This document shows, in pieces, positions 1-8,756 of a DNA stretch of 64,000 nucleotides. The notes below the pieces were generated by a model that made no database searches, was not told the origin of the DNA, and worked only from the letters and a program-made list of their open reading frames with translations. Position 1 is the stretch's first letter. Each line of letters starts with the position of its first letter. This DNA comes from an uncultured Ruminococcus sp. (lineage in GTDB: Bacteria; Bacillota; Clostridia; Oscillospirales; Ruminococcaceae), in assembly GCA_934435205.1 (NCBI GenBank), contig CAKSAK010000002.1, positions 124,001 through 188,000 on the forward strand, in the 5' to 3' direction. The translations under genes were made by a program, and so were the position numbers.

Positions 1-697
1 TTTCAGATTCAAATGTTATCGTATGTTCGCCCGCCTCTATATAGAACTCCAGCGGCTCGTTAAAAAGTCCGTCGATGTCCTCCAGAGGAGTTTCCTGCCA
101 GCATGGAGTCGATATCTGTCCAGGACGGATATCGTTCTGTCTTGAATCCTGTTTGATCTCAGATTCGTTGATCCATCTCTTGTTCAGCGTGATTCTTGAC
201 GCTGTTGCATATGGGCTTTCGCCGTCGATAAGCAGCGAAAACTCAACGTCGTTTGTGTTGCTTTCAAGTGCCTCATATATCATTTTGATATTGTAGACGC
301 CTGTTTCAGGAATGTTCACCGTCCAAGAAACTGAACCCTCCTGATTTGCCCACTGCATAACATCGTTCTCTCCATCTACTGTAGTTACAGTGATCTGAGC
401 GTCTGTTACTGAAGCAGGATCGTAATCCTTTCCCAAGACCTCGACTGTCTGGTCAGGTCTTGCAGCGTCGGCATACTTCTTTACATAGTTAGTATAAGAA
501 GTCTGACGGATCGAATCGGTACCCGTCGTGGCAGCGGAGCTTCCGTCGCCTGTTGCAGAATCATCAGCAGTTGCCTGCGTGCCTAGAGTGCTGTCGTCCG
601 CCGCTTCACTGTCTGCAAATGCTGGAACAGATGCGCTTGCACACAGAGCAAGTGCCAATGCGGAAGCAATAACACGCCTAAACATTGTGTCTTTCAC
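1..697 (-). CDS. Secreted protein, N-terminal part (possibly a large extracellular solute-binding protein)
   Basis: The gene runs off the left edge, so only the first 232 codons are visible. I place the start at a GTG (695-697) because AGGTGG lies 7 bases upstream; an in-frame ATG at 683-685 is less well placed. The protein begins with a positive N-terminus, a hydrophobic stretch and an Ala-x-Ala site (VPAFA), a typical signal peptide, followed by an Asp/Ser/Thr-rich linker. The rest reads as a beta-rich domain, including GVYNIKMIYEA and a stretch around RPGQISTPCW. From memory this resembles the N-terminal sugar-binding-like domain of large solute-binding proteins in Clostridia and Paenibacillus. 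It lies 131 bp downstream of two ABC ATPase genes on the same strand, which fits a transport locus. The function is inferred. Confidence 0.5.
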   Translation of the reverse strand, partial: MKDTMFRRVIASALALALCASASVPAFADSEAADDSTLGTQATADDSATGDGSSAATTGTDSIRQTSYTNYVKKYADAARPDQTVEVLGKDYDPASVTDAQITVTTVDGENDVMQWANQEGSVSWTVNIPETGVYNIKMIYEALESNTNDVEFSLLIDGESPYATASRITLNKRWINESEIKQDSRQNDIRPGQISTPCWQETPLEDIDGLFNEPLEFYIEAGEHTITFESE

Positions 698-828
698 TAT
701 GAATCCACCTTTCTAAATAATTTGCTTTTGGTTTTGCGAGAATCAAGCCTACTTAATTACATTCTAATATAAATAGTATAGAACCTCTTCATTATGTGAT
801 CCCCCACGGGAAATAAAGAAAATAAAAC

Positions 829-1776
829 TTACGTCCCCCCCGATCTGAACAGCACGAGCTTTTCGCCGTTCTCATCAAGTTCGACCTTGACCTTATCGCC
901 GCCTTTTATCTCAAGAGCGTCCATAAAGTCCTTCGGGAGCTGCAGCCGTCCGGATCTGTCGAGGACGATAAGCTCCTCATGAGCCGTTTCCTCGCTGTTC
1001 TCAACCAGCACGATATCTCCCATTTCGTTAAGCTCCTCCACATAAGAACGCTTTCTTACGATCTCAGAGCTTGTTCTTCCGTCTCTGATAGCCACCACTC
1101 TGTCGATATGATCGGCAAGCTTAAGGTCATGGGTAACGATCACTATGGTGATCTTCTCATCTTTATTAAGCTCCTTGAATATATCAAGTATCATATTGGA
1201 AGTCTTTGTATCCACCGAGCCTGTAGGTTCATCAGCCAACAGTAATCTCGGATCGTTTGCCAATGCAATAGCTATTGCAACTCTTTGCTGTTCGCCTCCC
1301 GACATCTGGTCGAGCCTGCTGTTTTTTCTTTTCAGCAGCCCCACTCTGTCAAGCAGCTCCAGTGCTTTCTGCCGTCTTTTATGCTCGCCGTTGAGCAGCA
1401 TAGGAAGCTCGACATTCTGCACAGCCGTAAGATACGGCACAAGATTTCTTGCATTATTCTGCCACACAAAGCCTACGGTGTTCCTTTTGTACTCCATATA
1501 GTCCTTATCTGTGAACTTCAGAAGATCCTTACCGTCCACATAAAGGTTTCCTGCCGAAGGCTTATCAAGTCCTCCAAGCATATTGAGCAGTGTGGATTTA
1601 CCGCTTCCTGAGTTTCCGACGATCGCCATAAGTTCTCCACGCTCGACATCCAGGTCAAGTCCCTGGAGCGCAACCACCTCAACATCAGAAGTTTTGTAGA
1701 TCTTCACCAGATTTTCACACCGTATCATATATTTATCATTGTCGGCAGCTACAATAGTATCAAGTTCATCACTCAA
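829..1776 (-). CDS. ABC transporter ATP-binding protein (LolD/MacB type) with C-terminal AbrB-like domain
   Basis: This is the ATPase subunit of an ABC transporter of the LolD/MacB (FtsX-permease) class, 315 aa. Visible motifs are Walker A GNSGSGKS near residue 55, signature MSGGEQQRVA and Walker B LLLADEPTG. The LolD family normally ends near 230 aa. Here about 80 extra residues follow, ending in LDRSGRLQLPKDFMDALEIK and then GDKVKVEL, which reads as a SpoVT/AbrB swapped-hairpin domain. The start is TTG at 1774-1776 with GGTGAG just upstream. It overlaps the preceding ATPase gene by 8 bp, so the two are translationally coupled. No permease is visible; it may lie beyond the left edge. The added domain could be regulatory, possibly DNA-binding or dimerising, but this is not shown. 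Confidence 0.85.
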   Translation of the reverse strand: MSDELDTIVAADNDKYMIRCENLVKIYKTSDVEVVALQGLDLDVERGELMAIVGNSGSGKSTLLNMLGGLDKPSAGNLYVDGKDLLKFTDKDYMEYKRNTVGFVWQNNARNLVPYLTAVQNVELPMLLNGEHKRRQKALELLDRVGLLKRKNSRLDQMSGGEQQRVAIAIALANDPRLLLADEPTGSVDTKTSNMILDIFKELNKDEKITIVIVTHDLKLADHIDRVVAIRDGRTSSEIVRKRSYVEELNEMGDIVLVENSEETAHEELIVLDRSGRLQLPKDFMDALEIKGGDKVKVELDENGEKLVLFRSGGT

Positions 1777-2446
1777 CTATCTCACCGTCCTCTAATGTAT
1801 AGACCTTATCGGCTATATCTATCATGCTGGGGTCGTGAGTGGTCATTATGATAGTCATCTCATCTCTCGCCACCAGCTCTTTGAAAAGCTTTACAACGTG
1901 AAGCGCAGTTGCCGTATCAAGCTCGGCAGTAGGCTCGTCCGCAAAAATTATATCAGGCTTATGTGCGATAGCTCTTGCTATAGCAACTCGCTGCTGTTCA
2001 CCGCCGGACATTTCCCCCGGTCGGTGGAACATTCGCTTTTCAAGCCCCACGCTTCGCAGACATTCCCTTGTTCGCTTATCCCTTTCTTCATAAGGATATT
2101 TCGCAAGTCTTAGACCAAAGTCAACATTTTCATAAGCGGTCATTCCCGACATGAGTGCCACAGATTGGAACACGAACGCCATTTTATACCGTCGTATATC
2201 ATCTCTGGCTCTTTCAGAAAGCCTTGTGATATCCCGTCCGCCAAACATGACCTTGCCCTTTGTTGGCTTGTCAAGTGCTCCAAGAATGTTGATAAGAGTG
2301 GTCTTACCGCTTCCTGAACGTCCTCTAAGGATCGTCAGCTTGCCCTTTTCTATATCAATGTTGATATTTTTCAGCGCATTCACAACGCTTCCGTCGCCGA
2401 TCTTGAAATCACGGCACAGATCTTCAGTTGAAAGTATAGTGTCCAT
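1769..2446 (-). CDS. ABC transporter ATP-binding protein (LolD/MacB type)
   Basis: This is a stand-alone ABC ATPase of the LolD/MacB/FtsE class, 225 aa, which is the usual family length. It shows Walker A GRSGSGKTT, signature MSGGEQQRVAIARA and Walker B IIFADEPTAELD. The open frame extends to 2539, but I choose the ATG at 2444-2446 because AAGGAG (2456-2461) lies 9 bases upstream and the protein then begins with the normal family N-terminus (MDTILSTEDLCRDFK). It is first in a leftward unit with the AbrB-tailed ATPase and the secreted protein. Two different ATPases in tandem suggest a heterodimeric motor for one FtsX-like permease. The substrate is unknown. Confidence 0.87.
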   Translation of the reverse strand: MDTILSTEDLCRDFKIGDGSVVNALKNINIDIEKGKLTILRGRSGSGKTTLINILGALDKPTKGKVMFGGRDITRLSERARDDIRRYKMAFVFQSVALMSGMTAYENVDFGLRLAKYPYEERDKRTRECLRSVGLEKRMFHRPGEMSGGEQQRVAIARAIAHKPDIIFADEPTAELDTATALHVVKLFKELVARDEMTIIMTTHDPSMIDIADKVYTLEDGEIVE

Positions 2447-3255
2447 ACCGCATGGCTCCTTTATCACATCAAACAGGATCATCGCCCTCATCTCAGCCAC
2501 TGTATTGGTCATTTTGACATATGTAATATACTCAAACAAAGATTAAAATATTTGTGCATTATTCACATATCGTGTCAGAAGCACACAACGACCACAACAT
2601 ATTGTATTTCTTGTACAATATGTTCAAATTTTGGGCAATAAATTATGCAAATCAGCCCACAATTTTATGTAAAATGCCAAAATGGGCTTATTTAGCTAAT
2701 CTTAATTATATCAATTTCTCTGTATTTTGTCAAGGATATTAAACGTTTAAGATAACATAAAAACGAAGCTTGCGGAGGATTTAGTCACCTTAAACAAACC
2801 TTAAAATCATTTTTTGTGCATTTCGCAATAAATCTTGCCAAAAAAGGTTGAAAACTCTGTAACTGTCAAGATTTTAGCTTTCAATTAATAATAATTTTAC
2901 ATTTTAAAGAATAAAATCCGAAAAATTTCTACCGATATGCACAAAAAACATTTGATTTATTTATTTAAAATATGCAAAAGCAAAACTGTTCTTAACATTA
3001 TGTAAAAGGAGGCAATAAAAACTATACAAAAAGGCATTTGTGCAATTTGAACCTATAAAAAAGCCAAATGTGAAAGAAATGAGCCTGCAATATGGCGTAT
3101 TATTCCCATAAAAAACATTAAACATTGTCCTATTTATCATACAGTTTTCACATAAACAAGTATAATATTAGATAACGAAACAAGAAAGCCCCGCAAGGGG
3201 CGGATAAAATGGAATACCACGGCTCACGCCGCTGACATACTAGGAGGTTTTCATC
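2447..3255. other. AT-rich intergenic region with htrA leader hairpins
   Basis: No convincing gene is visible in this 0.8-kb stretch between divergent genes; the short open frame at 2554-2742 has no family features. The right end holds a TATAAT at 3161-3166 that probably drives htrA. It is followed by two short GC-rich hairpins in the leader: GCCCCGCAAGGGGC at 3188-3201, closed by a GCAA tetraloop, and CGGC-TCAC-GCCG at 3220-3231. The ribosome-binding site follows directly. I did not recognise a riboswitch class. Confidence 0.5.
3161..3166 (+). promoter_or_regulatory. Putative -10 element of htrA
   Basis: A perfect TATAAT lies 90 bp upstream of the htrA ATG. No good -35 is present at 17 bp spacing, so the promoter may rely on an activator or the call may be wrong. 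Confidence 0.4.
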
Positions 3256-4713
3256 ATGAATGAATACGGAAACAACAACTTCAATGATAACAATAATAAC
3301 AATTTTGAGAACAGCTATACACAGCACAACGGATACAATCAGTATCAGGCTCAGGCTGGCGGCATGAACGAGTTCACATACAATCCTAATAAGAAAAAGT
3401 CCAAGGGCAAGAAGATACTTTCAGGCATTATTGCAGTGCTTTGCGTTGCCGCTATCGGAACTACTTCCATTGTAGGCTACAATCTTGTTACAGGCAAGAA
3501 CGCTGTAGGCTCTTCAAACAACGGCACTGTTGTTTCAAAGGACGACAGCTCATCAAACAGTGCAAAAAGCACAGTTGACCGTTCAAATCTGCCAACTATC
3601 CAACAGCTCTCAACTCCGTCCGACGCACTTACTATCCCTGAGATAGTAAAGAAGGTCTCACCTTCTGTTGTAGGTATCTCCTGTATCCTTTCAAACGGCA
3701 CTGCAACAGGTTCAGGTATCGTAATGAGCGAGGACGGTTACATCGTAACCAACGCACACGTTGTTGACGGCGCACAGTCTATTTCAGTTGTGCTTCCGGA
3801 CAGCTACAACGATACTTCAAGCAAATCAGATGACAGCACATCAAGCTCTGACAGCAGTTCTGATGACGCTGAGGACAATCTCACATACACAGCTACCCTT
3901 GTAGGCAAGGATACTCAGACTGATATCGCAGTTTTGAAGATTGACGCAAAGGGACTTACAGCCGCTGAGTTCGGCACATCTGCAGATCTTCAGGTAGGTG
4001 AAGCTTCTATCGTAATAGGCAACCCACTTGGCTTCTCACTTGCAAACTCTGTAACAGCAGGTATAATCTCCGCAACAGACAGAACGCTCACTGTTGAGGA
4101 CAGGACGATGAACCTTATCCAGACAGACGCTTCTATCAACAGCGGTAACTCAGGCGGACCACTCATCAACGCATATGGTCAGGTAATAGGCATCACCTCT
4201 GCAAAGGTATCTTCATCAGTTGGCGAGGGACTTGGTTTCGCTATCCCTATCGACGAGGCGCTCCCTATCGTTGAGGACCTTATGAAGAACGGTTACGTTA
4301 CAGGCAGACCTAGCCTTGGAATTTCAGGCACAGACATCACAAGCGCATATTCATCATACTATGGTATCCCACAGGGCTTCCTTGTAAAGAGCGTTACTGA
4401 GGGAAGCGGCTCTGAAAAGGCTGGTATTCAGGAGAATGATATCGTTATAGGCATAAACGGAACTGTTATATCAAACATCAGCGAGCTGAATGAGATAAAG
4501 AACAAGTGCAAAGTCGGTGACACTGTTCAGCTTACTATATACAGAAATAAGAAAATGATAAACGTTGACGTTGTTCTCGGCGAGTCCACAGAGGACACTT
4601 CCGAGTCAAACAACAGCGACCAGAACAACAACAACAATAATAATAACTACAACGATTACTATGGAAACTATGGAAACGGTCTTGGCGGATACGACTACGG
4701 CTATGGTTTCTAA
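3256..4713 (+). CDS. htrA: HtrA/DegP-like membrane-anchored serine protease with PDZ domain
   Basis: This is a trypsin-like quality-control protease of the HtrA/DegP family, 485 aa. An Asn-rich cytosolic N-terminus is followed by one membrane segment (about residues 53-76), placing the protease outside the membrane. The catalytic triad is visible: His168 in VTNAHVVDG, Asp223 in TDIAVLKI and Ser299 in GNSGGPL. A Ser/Asp-rich insert (about 184-207) lies between His and Asp. A PDZ domain occupies about residues 350-440, and the tail is rich in Asn, Tyr and Gly. AGGAGG sits 8 bases before the ATG. The gene stands alone, with a strong terminator after it. Its leader has two short hairpins, so expression may be controlled after transcription starts. 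Confidence 0.93.
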   Translation: MNEYGNNNFNDNNNNNFENSYTQHNGYNQYQAQAGGMNEFTYNPNKKKSKGKKILSGIIAVLCVAAIGTTSIVGYNLVTGKNAVGSSNNGTVVSKDDSSSNSAKSTVDRSNLPTIQQLSTPSDALTIPEIVKKVSPSVVGISCILSNGTATGSGIVMSEDGYIVTNAHVVDGAQSISVVLPDSYNDTSSKSDDSTSSSDSSSDDAEDNLTYTATLVGKDTQTDIAVLKIDAKGLTAAEFGTSADLQVGEASIVIGNPLGFSLANSVTAGIISATDRTLTVEDRTMNLIQTDASINSGNSGGPLINAYGQVIGITSAKVSSSVGEGLGFAIPIDEALPIVEDLMKNGYVTGRPSLGISGTDITSAYSSYYGIPQGFLVKSVTEGSGSEKAGIQENDIVIGINGTVISNISELNEIKNKCKVGDTVQLTIYRNKKMINVDVVLGESTEDTSESNNSDQNNNNNNNNYNDYYGNYGNGLGGYDYGYGF

Positions 4714-4762
4714 ATAACAAAGCTTTCTTCATATTTTTCATATTCTTTTACTTCAGGGAAAG

Positions 4763-4793
4763 AGCTGTTCCGAGAGATCGGGACAGCTTTTTT
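4763..4793 (+). terminator. Rho-independent terminator after htrA
   Basis: An 11-bp stem (AGCTGTTCCGA with TCGGGACAGCT, one G-U pair), a GAGA loop and a run of T. Confidence 0.85.
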
Positions 4794-4806
4794 CTTGGTT
4801 TCCGTC

Positions 4807-4835
4807 TTGACAGAGGGTCAAAGCAGTGCTATTAT
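4807..4835 (+). promoter_or_regulatory. Sigma-A type promoter for the YjbR gene
   Basis: TTGACA at 4807-4812, a 17-bp spacer and TATTAT at 4830-4835. The start site would fall near 4842, which excludes the earlier TTG at 4795 as the start codon of the next gene. Confidence 0.75.
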
Positions 4836-4872
4836 AATAAGGTATACTATTTTTGCAAAGGTCGGTGTTTTT

Positions 4873-5241
4873 ATGACAAAGGAAGAATATCTTGACTTTT
4901 GCGGCTCTATTGCAGGTGCGGCATATGACCAGCCTTTCAACGAGGACTTTCAGACCACTGCACTGCGCCACTGGGACACGAAAAAGTGGTTTGGACTTTT
5001 GATGCTCCACAATGACAGGTGGATAGTAAACTTAAAGCTAAAGCCCGAAGAAGTACTGTTTTACAGAGATATCTACAGGGGCGTGACGGAAGCTTATCAC
5101 ATGAACAAGGTCCACTGGATAACATTGTATCTTGACAGCGACGTGCCAGCAGAGGAGATAGAAGATCTTACCCTCAGAAGCTTTGAGCTTACAAAGAGTA
5201 AAGATAAAAAGAAAACCAAAAAGCGAAAGGAAGCTTTATAA
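4873..5241 (+). CDS. MmcQ/YjbR family protein
   Basis: This 122-aa protein matches the MmcQ/YjbR family, small proteins with a CyaY-like fold whose members are described as double-wing DNA-binding proteins. The family pattern is visible: TKEEYLDFC at the start, CGSIAGAAYDQPF, then KKWFGLLM and WIVNLKLKPEE. The C-terminus is a lysine-rich tail. The open frame extends upstream to a TTG at 4795, but the promoter found at 4807-4835 makes the ATG at 4873 the right start. The stop lies 1 bp before the aminotransferase ATG, so the two genes are probably co-translated. The cellular role is not known. Confidence 0.8.
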   Translation: MTKEEYLDFCGSIAGAAYDQPFNEDFQTTALRHWDTKKWFGLLMLHNDRWIVNLKLKPEEVLFYRDIYRGVTEAYHMNKVHWITLYLDSDVPAEEIEDLTLRSFELTKSKDKKKTKKRKEAL

Positions 5242-5242
5242 A

Positions 5243-6460
5243 ATGAGAACTTTTTCAAAATCAAGCAAGCTTGATAACGTGTGTTATGATATAAGAGGTC
5301 CTGTTATGGACGAAGCAAACGAAATGATAGCAAGGGGAGAGAAGATATTCAAGCTCAATATCGGAAACCCTGCTCCGTTCGCATTCAACGCCCCTGATGA
5401 GATAATACAGGCTATGACAGACAATCTGAGAAACGCTCAGGGCTATTCCGACTCAAAGGGCATAACAGAAGCAAGACAGGCTATTTATGATTATGCACAC
5501 TTCAAGGGCATACCTGTTGAAAGCCTTAACGATATCTACACCGGAAACGGTGTTTCCGAGCTTATCACAATGGTAATGCAGGGTCTTCTCAACAACGGCG
5601 ACGAGGTGCTTGTTCCTGCCCCTGACTATCCGCTGTGGACAGCTTCCGTTACTCTTGCAGGCGGTACTGCCGTTCATTATATTTGTGATGAAAGCTCCGA
5701 ATGGTATCCTGACCTTGAGGACATGGAAAAGAAGATAACAGACAAGACAAAGGCTATCGTTATCATCAACCCTAACAACCCGACAGGTGCGGTATATCCA
5801 AAAGAGATACTTGAAAAGATAGCAGACATGGCAAGACGTCATGAGCTTATCATATTCTCAGACGAAATATATGACAGGCTTCTTATGGACGGCGTTGAGC
5901 ATACTTCTATCGCTTCACTTTGCCCTGACGTTTTCTGCATCACTCTTAACGGACTTTCAAAGTCACATCGTATCGCAGGCTTCCGTGTGGGCTGGATGAC
6001 CCTCAGCGGAGATAAGAGCAGGGTGAAAGGCTACATAGAGGGTCTTAATATGCTTTCAAGCATGAGGCTTTGCTCAAATGTACCAAGCCAGTATATAATC
6101 AAATATGCTCTTGGTGATTACACAAAAACTGACGATCTGCTCCTGCCGGGCGGACGTATCTACGAGCAGAGAGAGTATATCTACAACGCTCTTAACAGCA
6201 TTGACGGTCTGTCGGCTGTAAAGCCTAAGGCGGCTTTCTATATCTTCCCTAAGATAGACGCAAAGCGTTTCAACATCACAAATGACGAGCAGTTCGTGCT
6301 TGATTTCCTACGTCAGAAGAAGATACTTCTTGTTCATGGCGGCGGCTTCCACTGGGAACAGCCTGACCATTTCAGGATAGTTTATTTGCCTAAGCTTGAG
6401 GATCTTGAATACTCTATGAATGAAATGAGAGATTTCCTCAAAGACTACAAGCAGAAATAA
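5243..6460 (+). CDS. PLP-dependent aminotransferase, AlaT/AlaA type
   Basis: This is a class I aminotransferase of 405 aa, most like alanine aminotransferases (AlaA/AlaT), which make alanine from pyruvate and glutamate. The motifs are clear: GNPAPFAFNAPDEI near the N-terminus, INPNNPTGAVYPKE, FSDEIYDRLLMDG and LNGLSKSHRIAGFRVGWM, in which Lys240 should bind PLP. AAAGGA lies upstream of the ATG at 5243. The frame is open further upstream, but that part overlaps the YjbR gene. It is the second gene of the unit starting at about 4842. A decayed palindromic repeat lies just after the stop. Substrate specificity cannot be fixed from sequence; aspartate or another amino acid remains possible. Confidence 0.88.
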   Translation: MRTFSKSSKLDNVCYDIRGPVMDEANEMIARGEKIFKLNIGNPAPFAFNAPDEIIQAMTDNLRNAQGYSDSKGITEARQAIYDYAHFKGIPVESLNDIYTGNGVSELITMVMQGLLNNGDEVLVPAPDYPLWTASVTLAGGTAVHYICDESSEWYPDLEDMEKKITDKTKAIVIINPNNPTGAVYPKEILEKIADMARRHELIIFSDEIYDRLLMDGVEHTSIASLCPDVFCITLNGLSKSHRIAGFRVGWMTLSGDKSRVKGYIEGLNMLSSMRLCSNVPSQYIIKYALGDYTKTDDLLLPGGRIYEQREYIYNALNSIDGLSAVKPKAAFYIFPKIDAKRFNITNDEQFVLDFLRQKKILLVHGGGFHWEQPDHFRIVYLPKLEDLEYSMNEMRDFLKDYKQK

Positions 6461-6467
6461 AACTGCA

Positions 6468-6486
6468 GGGCGGACAGTGTTCGCCC
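6468..6486 (+). repeat. Decayed copy of the GGGCGAAC palindromic repeat
   Basis: GGGCGGACAGTGTTCGCCC matches the palindromic core of the repeats listed at 13103 and 24303, with one arm base changed and without the CCCCTACA tail. Confidence 0.6.
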
Positions 6487-6546
6487 AATATGCTTTTATG
6501 ATCATACTTTACCATACATCTACAAACACAGACACGAGGTACAAAA

Positions 6547-7317
6547 ATGTCAAAACTTTGCAAATCATGTGGAAACTATTATGAGGGAGATCACTGCGAC
6601 AAGTGCGGCTATGGCGACCCAAACTTAAAGACCCACGCCGCTGACAAATACAAAAAGCCCACAAAGCCTGAACGTTTCAGGACGGAGGAGGAAAAAGAGC
6701 TTTACTCCGAGTGGGAAAAGGAGAAAAAAGAGGACACTGAGATAAAGCGTCACTATGATCCAAATGCAGGCAAAAAGACCCTTGCCATTGTGGCGGTAGT
6801 TGTTATAGGCGTTATCGTGGCTGTGCTTTACAAAAGCGGAGTTATTTTCAGCTCCACAAAGACAGAGGTAATAGAAAAATACTTCAAGTCCATACAGACA
6901 AGCGATTTCGACTCATTTGTGGAGTGTTTTCCGAAAGAGATGAAGAACGAATACGAACAGCAGCGTACTGAGGGTGGCTACGGCAAAGAGCAGGTCATGA
7001 AAGAAGTTCTTTATGGTGATTTCATAGAAAGCTACGGTGCTGATTACACTATCGACGTATCTTTTGGCAGAGAAACAAAGCTTAAAGAGTCTGAATATGA
7101 CCTGAGCGAATACAAAAGCTTTTACGGCTCTGCACCCAATGTTTCAGAGGCTTATGAGATAGTAACGAACGTGACTTTCAAAGGCTCAAAGGGCAGCGAG
7201 GACGCTAAGCTTTACATCTACGTTGGAAAATGCAGCGGAAAATGGTGCATTTTCAATATCACGCAGGATAACGGCATCGTTGACGAGGACACGGGGCTTA
7301 AAACTTCCGAAAATTAA
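6547..7317 (+). CDS. Zinc-ribbon membrane protein of unknown function
   Basis: I do not recognise the full 256-aa protein. It starts with a zinc ribbon (CKSCGNYYEGDHCDKCGYG, two CxxC knuckles), followed by a charged, Glu/Lys-rich segment. One membrane helix lies at about residues 79-97 (TLAIVAVVVIGVIVAVLYK). The outside domain of about 150 residues begins TKTEVIEKYFKSIQTSDFDS, which looks like an NTF2-like or DUF4878-type fold. The topology is therefore a cytosolic zinc ribbon and an external small domain, a layout common in Firmicute proteins of unknown role. GAGGT lies before the ATG. Confidence 0.72.
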   Translation: MSKLCKSCGNYYEGDHCDKCGYGDPNLKTHAADKYKKPTKPERFRTEEEKELYSEWEKEKKEDTEIKRHYDPNAGKKTLAIVAVVVIGVIVAVLYKSGVIFSSTKTEVIEKYFKSIQTSDFDSFVECFPKEMKNEYEQQRTEGGYGKEQVMKEVLYGDFIESYGADYTIDVSFGRETKLKESEYDLSEYKSFYGSAPNVSEAYEIVTNVTFKGSKGSEDAKLYIYVGKCSGKWCIFNITQDNGIVDEDTGLKTSEN

Positions 7318-7329
7318 ATAGCACAAAGC

Positions 7330-7370
7330 AAAACCGCCACGGAGAAAAATCCGCAGCGGTTTTATTTTTT
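7330..7370 (+). terminator. Terminator after the zinc-ribbon gene
   Basis: An AAAACCGC / GCGGTTTT stem with an inner GC-rich part, followed by TATTTTTT. It may also serve the converging leftward gene. Confidence 0.75.
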
Positions 7371-7391
7371 GCCAAAGCCTATAAAAAAGCA

Positions 7392-7417
7392 GCGGGCGAC
7401 CAAAGGTCGCCCCTACA
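7392..7417 (+). repeat. Interspersed palindromic repeat, GGGCGACC type
   Basis: GCGGGCGACC-AAA-GGTCGCCCCTACA. An eight-base perfect palindrome arm (GGGCGACC) with an AAA loop and a conserved CCCCTACA end. It sits between the 3' ends of two converging genes. Confidence 0.8.
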
Positions 7418-7433
7418 CACAAGTGGCGTGATA

Positions 7434-8756
7434 TTATCTCTTCTTAAAAGCAAATGACTTTCTTGTTCTCTGCTTTCCGCCTATCGACATTGTGAATATC
7501 CTGTCGCTCATGAAGATTTTCAGTGCAAAAGTCATGCACACTGCAAGAAGCACTATCTGATAGATAAGTCCCCCTGCATAAAGGGTGTAGTTGCCGAACA
7601 TTACGTTCTCGCTCGCCATAAATGTATGAGTGAACGGTATAGCATAGACTATATACTTTATAACAGGTGAAAGTGATCTGATATCAACTACCATTGCAAG
7701 AAGATATGGTATCATTGCGGAGAAGGTTATAGGCAAAAGCATTGTCTGAGCAGATTTTGCGTCCTTTGCAAGTGCGCCAAGAACCATTGAGAGTGACAAT
7801 GCGATAAGGATAGACACAAACATCTGTATTCCCACCAGCACATACTGTCCGACGCTCATGGTAAGACCGAGGTTTTCCATTGCAGATTCATATGCTGAGG
7901 TATCGCCCATGCCCTCGGTAAGACCGCCTGTCATTTTGCTCATGCCGAACATATAGGCCACAGCCTGCAAAGCCGCAACAACACCTGCGGCAAGCATTTT
8001 TGACGCAAGGACGGAAAGTCTTGAAACAGGTGCGGAAAGAAGCGTTTCAAGGGTCTTGTCTATTTTCTCGGTGGAGATAGCGCTGAGTATCATCTGAGCT
8101 GAGAACATTATAAGAACGAACATTATTATAGGCACTACCATGCTCTGTGCTGAGCAAAGCGACATAACTATAGAACTGCTCACCTTATCGGACTTGTCGC
8201 CCACAACCGTTGTTTCAGAAAGCTCGACAGGGTCTTCAAGCTGATTCATTTCGTCCTCTGTCATTGCGCCGCTTGAAAGCTTATCCTGATAGATAGTTGA
8301 TTTTACTGCCTGCTGTATAACTGCAAGGGCAGTGTCTGAGCCTGTGTTTATATTTGACATGGTTGCAAGAGAGGTCATTCTCTGAACATATCCAACGTCT
8401 GCCTTTTTATGCTGTTTTACCTGCTCTGTAAAGCCTTTCGGTATTATCACAACGCTGTCCTGATCGAGCCTTTTAAGCTCTGCGGCATAGTCGTCGGATC
8501 TTATATCCACAACTGTTATCTTGCCGTCGCCAGCCTCGGCAGTAGCTTTCAGAGAGTTTAAAACGTTTTCTGTGAACTCTGTTTTGTCAAGGTCGCAGAT
8601 AGTAAGGTCGGAAGCCTTTTCGGCACTGTCGCTTATTGCCCCTGACATTGCCTGACCTGCCATAACAAGCACCACTACTGTGACTATCATTGTTATAATA
8701 GTTTGCAGGCTGAGCATTTCCTTTATTTCCTTGCGGAAAAGATTATAAAACTTCAC
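7434..8756 (-). CDS. ABC-2 type transporter permease (NatB-like)
   Basis: This is the membrane subunit of a two-gene ABC exporter, 440 aa. The layout is one N-terminal membrane helix (LQTIITMIVTVVVLVMAG), an outside domain of about 150 residues, then five or six helices in the C-terminal half, as in NatB and other ABC-2 permeases. I choose GTG at 8754-8756 because GGGTGG lies 9 bases upstream and the N-terminus then reads VKFYNLFRKEIKEML, the usual cytosolic pre-helix. The longer open frame to 8813 lies inside the ATPase gene. It overlaps that gene by 14 bp, so translation is coupled. NatAB exports sodium in Bacillus, but related pairs move peptides or drugs, so the substrate is open. Confidence 0.85.
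   Translation of the reverse strand: MKFYNLFRKEIKEMLSLQTIITMIVTVVVLVMAGQAMSGAISDSAEKASDLTICDLDKTEFTENVLNSLKATAEAGDGKITVVDIRSDDYAAELKRLDQDSVVIIPKGFTEQVKQHKKADVGYVQRMTSLATMSNINTGSDTALAVIQQAVKSTIYQDKLSSGAMTEDEMNQLEDPVELSETTVVGDKSDKVSSSIVMSLCSAQSMVVPIIMFVLIMFSAQMILSAISTEKIDKTLETLLSAPVSRLSVLASKMLAAGVVAALQAVAYMFGMSKMTGGLTEGMGDTSAYESAMENLGLTMSVGQYVLVGIQMFVSILIALSLSMVLGALAKDAKSAQTMLLPITFSAMIPYLLAMVVDIRSLSPVIKYIVYAIPFTHTFMASENVMFGNYTLYAGGLIYQIVLLAVCMTFALKIFMSDRIFTMSIGGKQRTRKSFAFKKR

Noticed and set aside
2447..2539. N-terminal extension of the second ABC ATPase
   Set aside because: A strong SD lies in front of the ATG at 2446, and the shorter form has normal family length.
2554..2742. Short open frame of 62 codons in the htrA upstream region
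   Set aside because: No ribosome-binding site, no recognisable domain and AT-rich composition.
4795..4872. N-terminal extension of the YjbR protein from a TTG start
   Set aside because: The extension overlaps the promoter (4807-4835) and has no family similarity.
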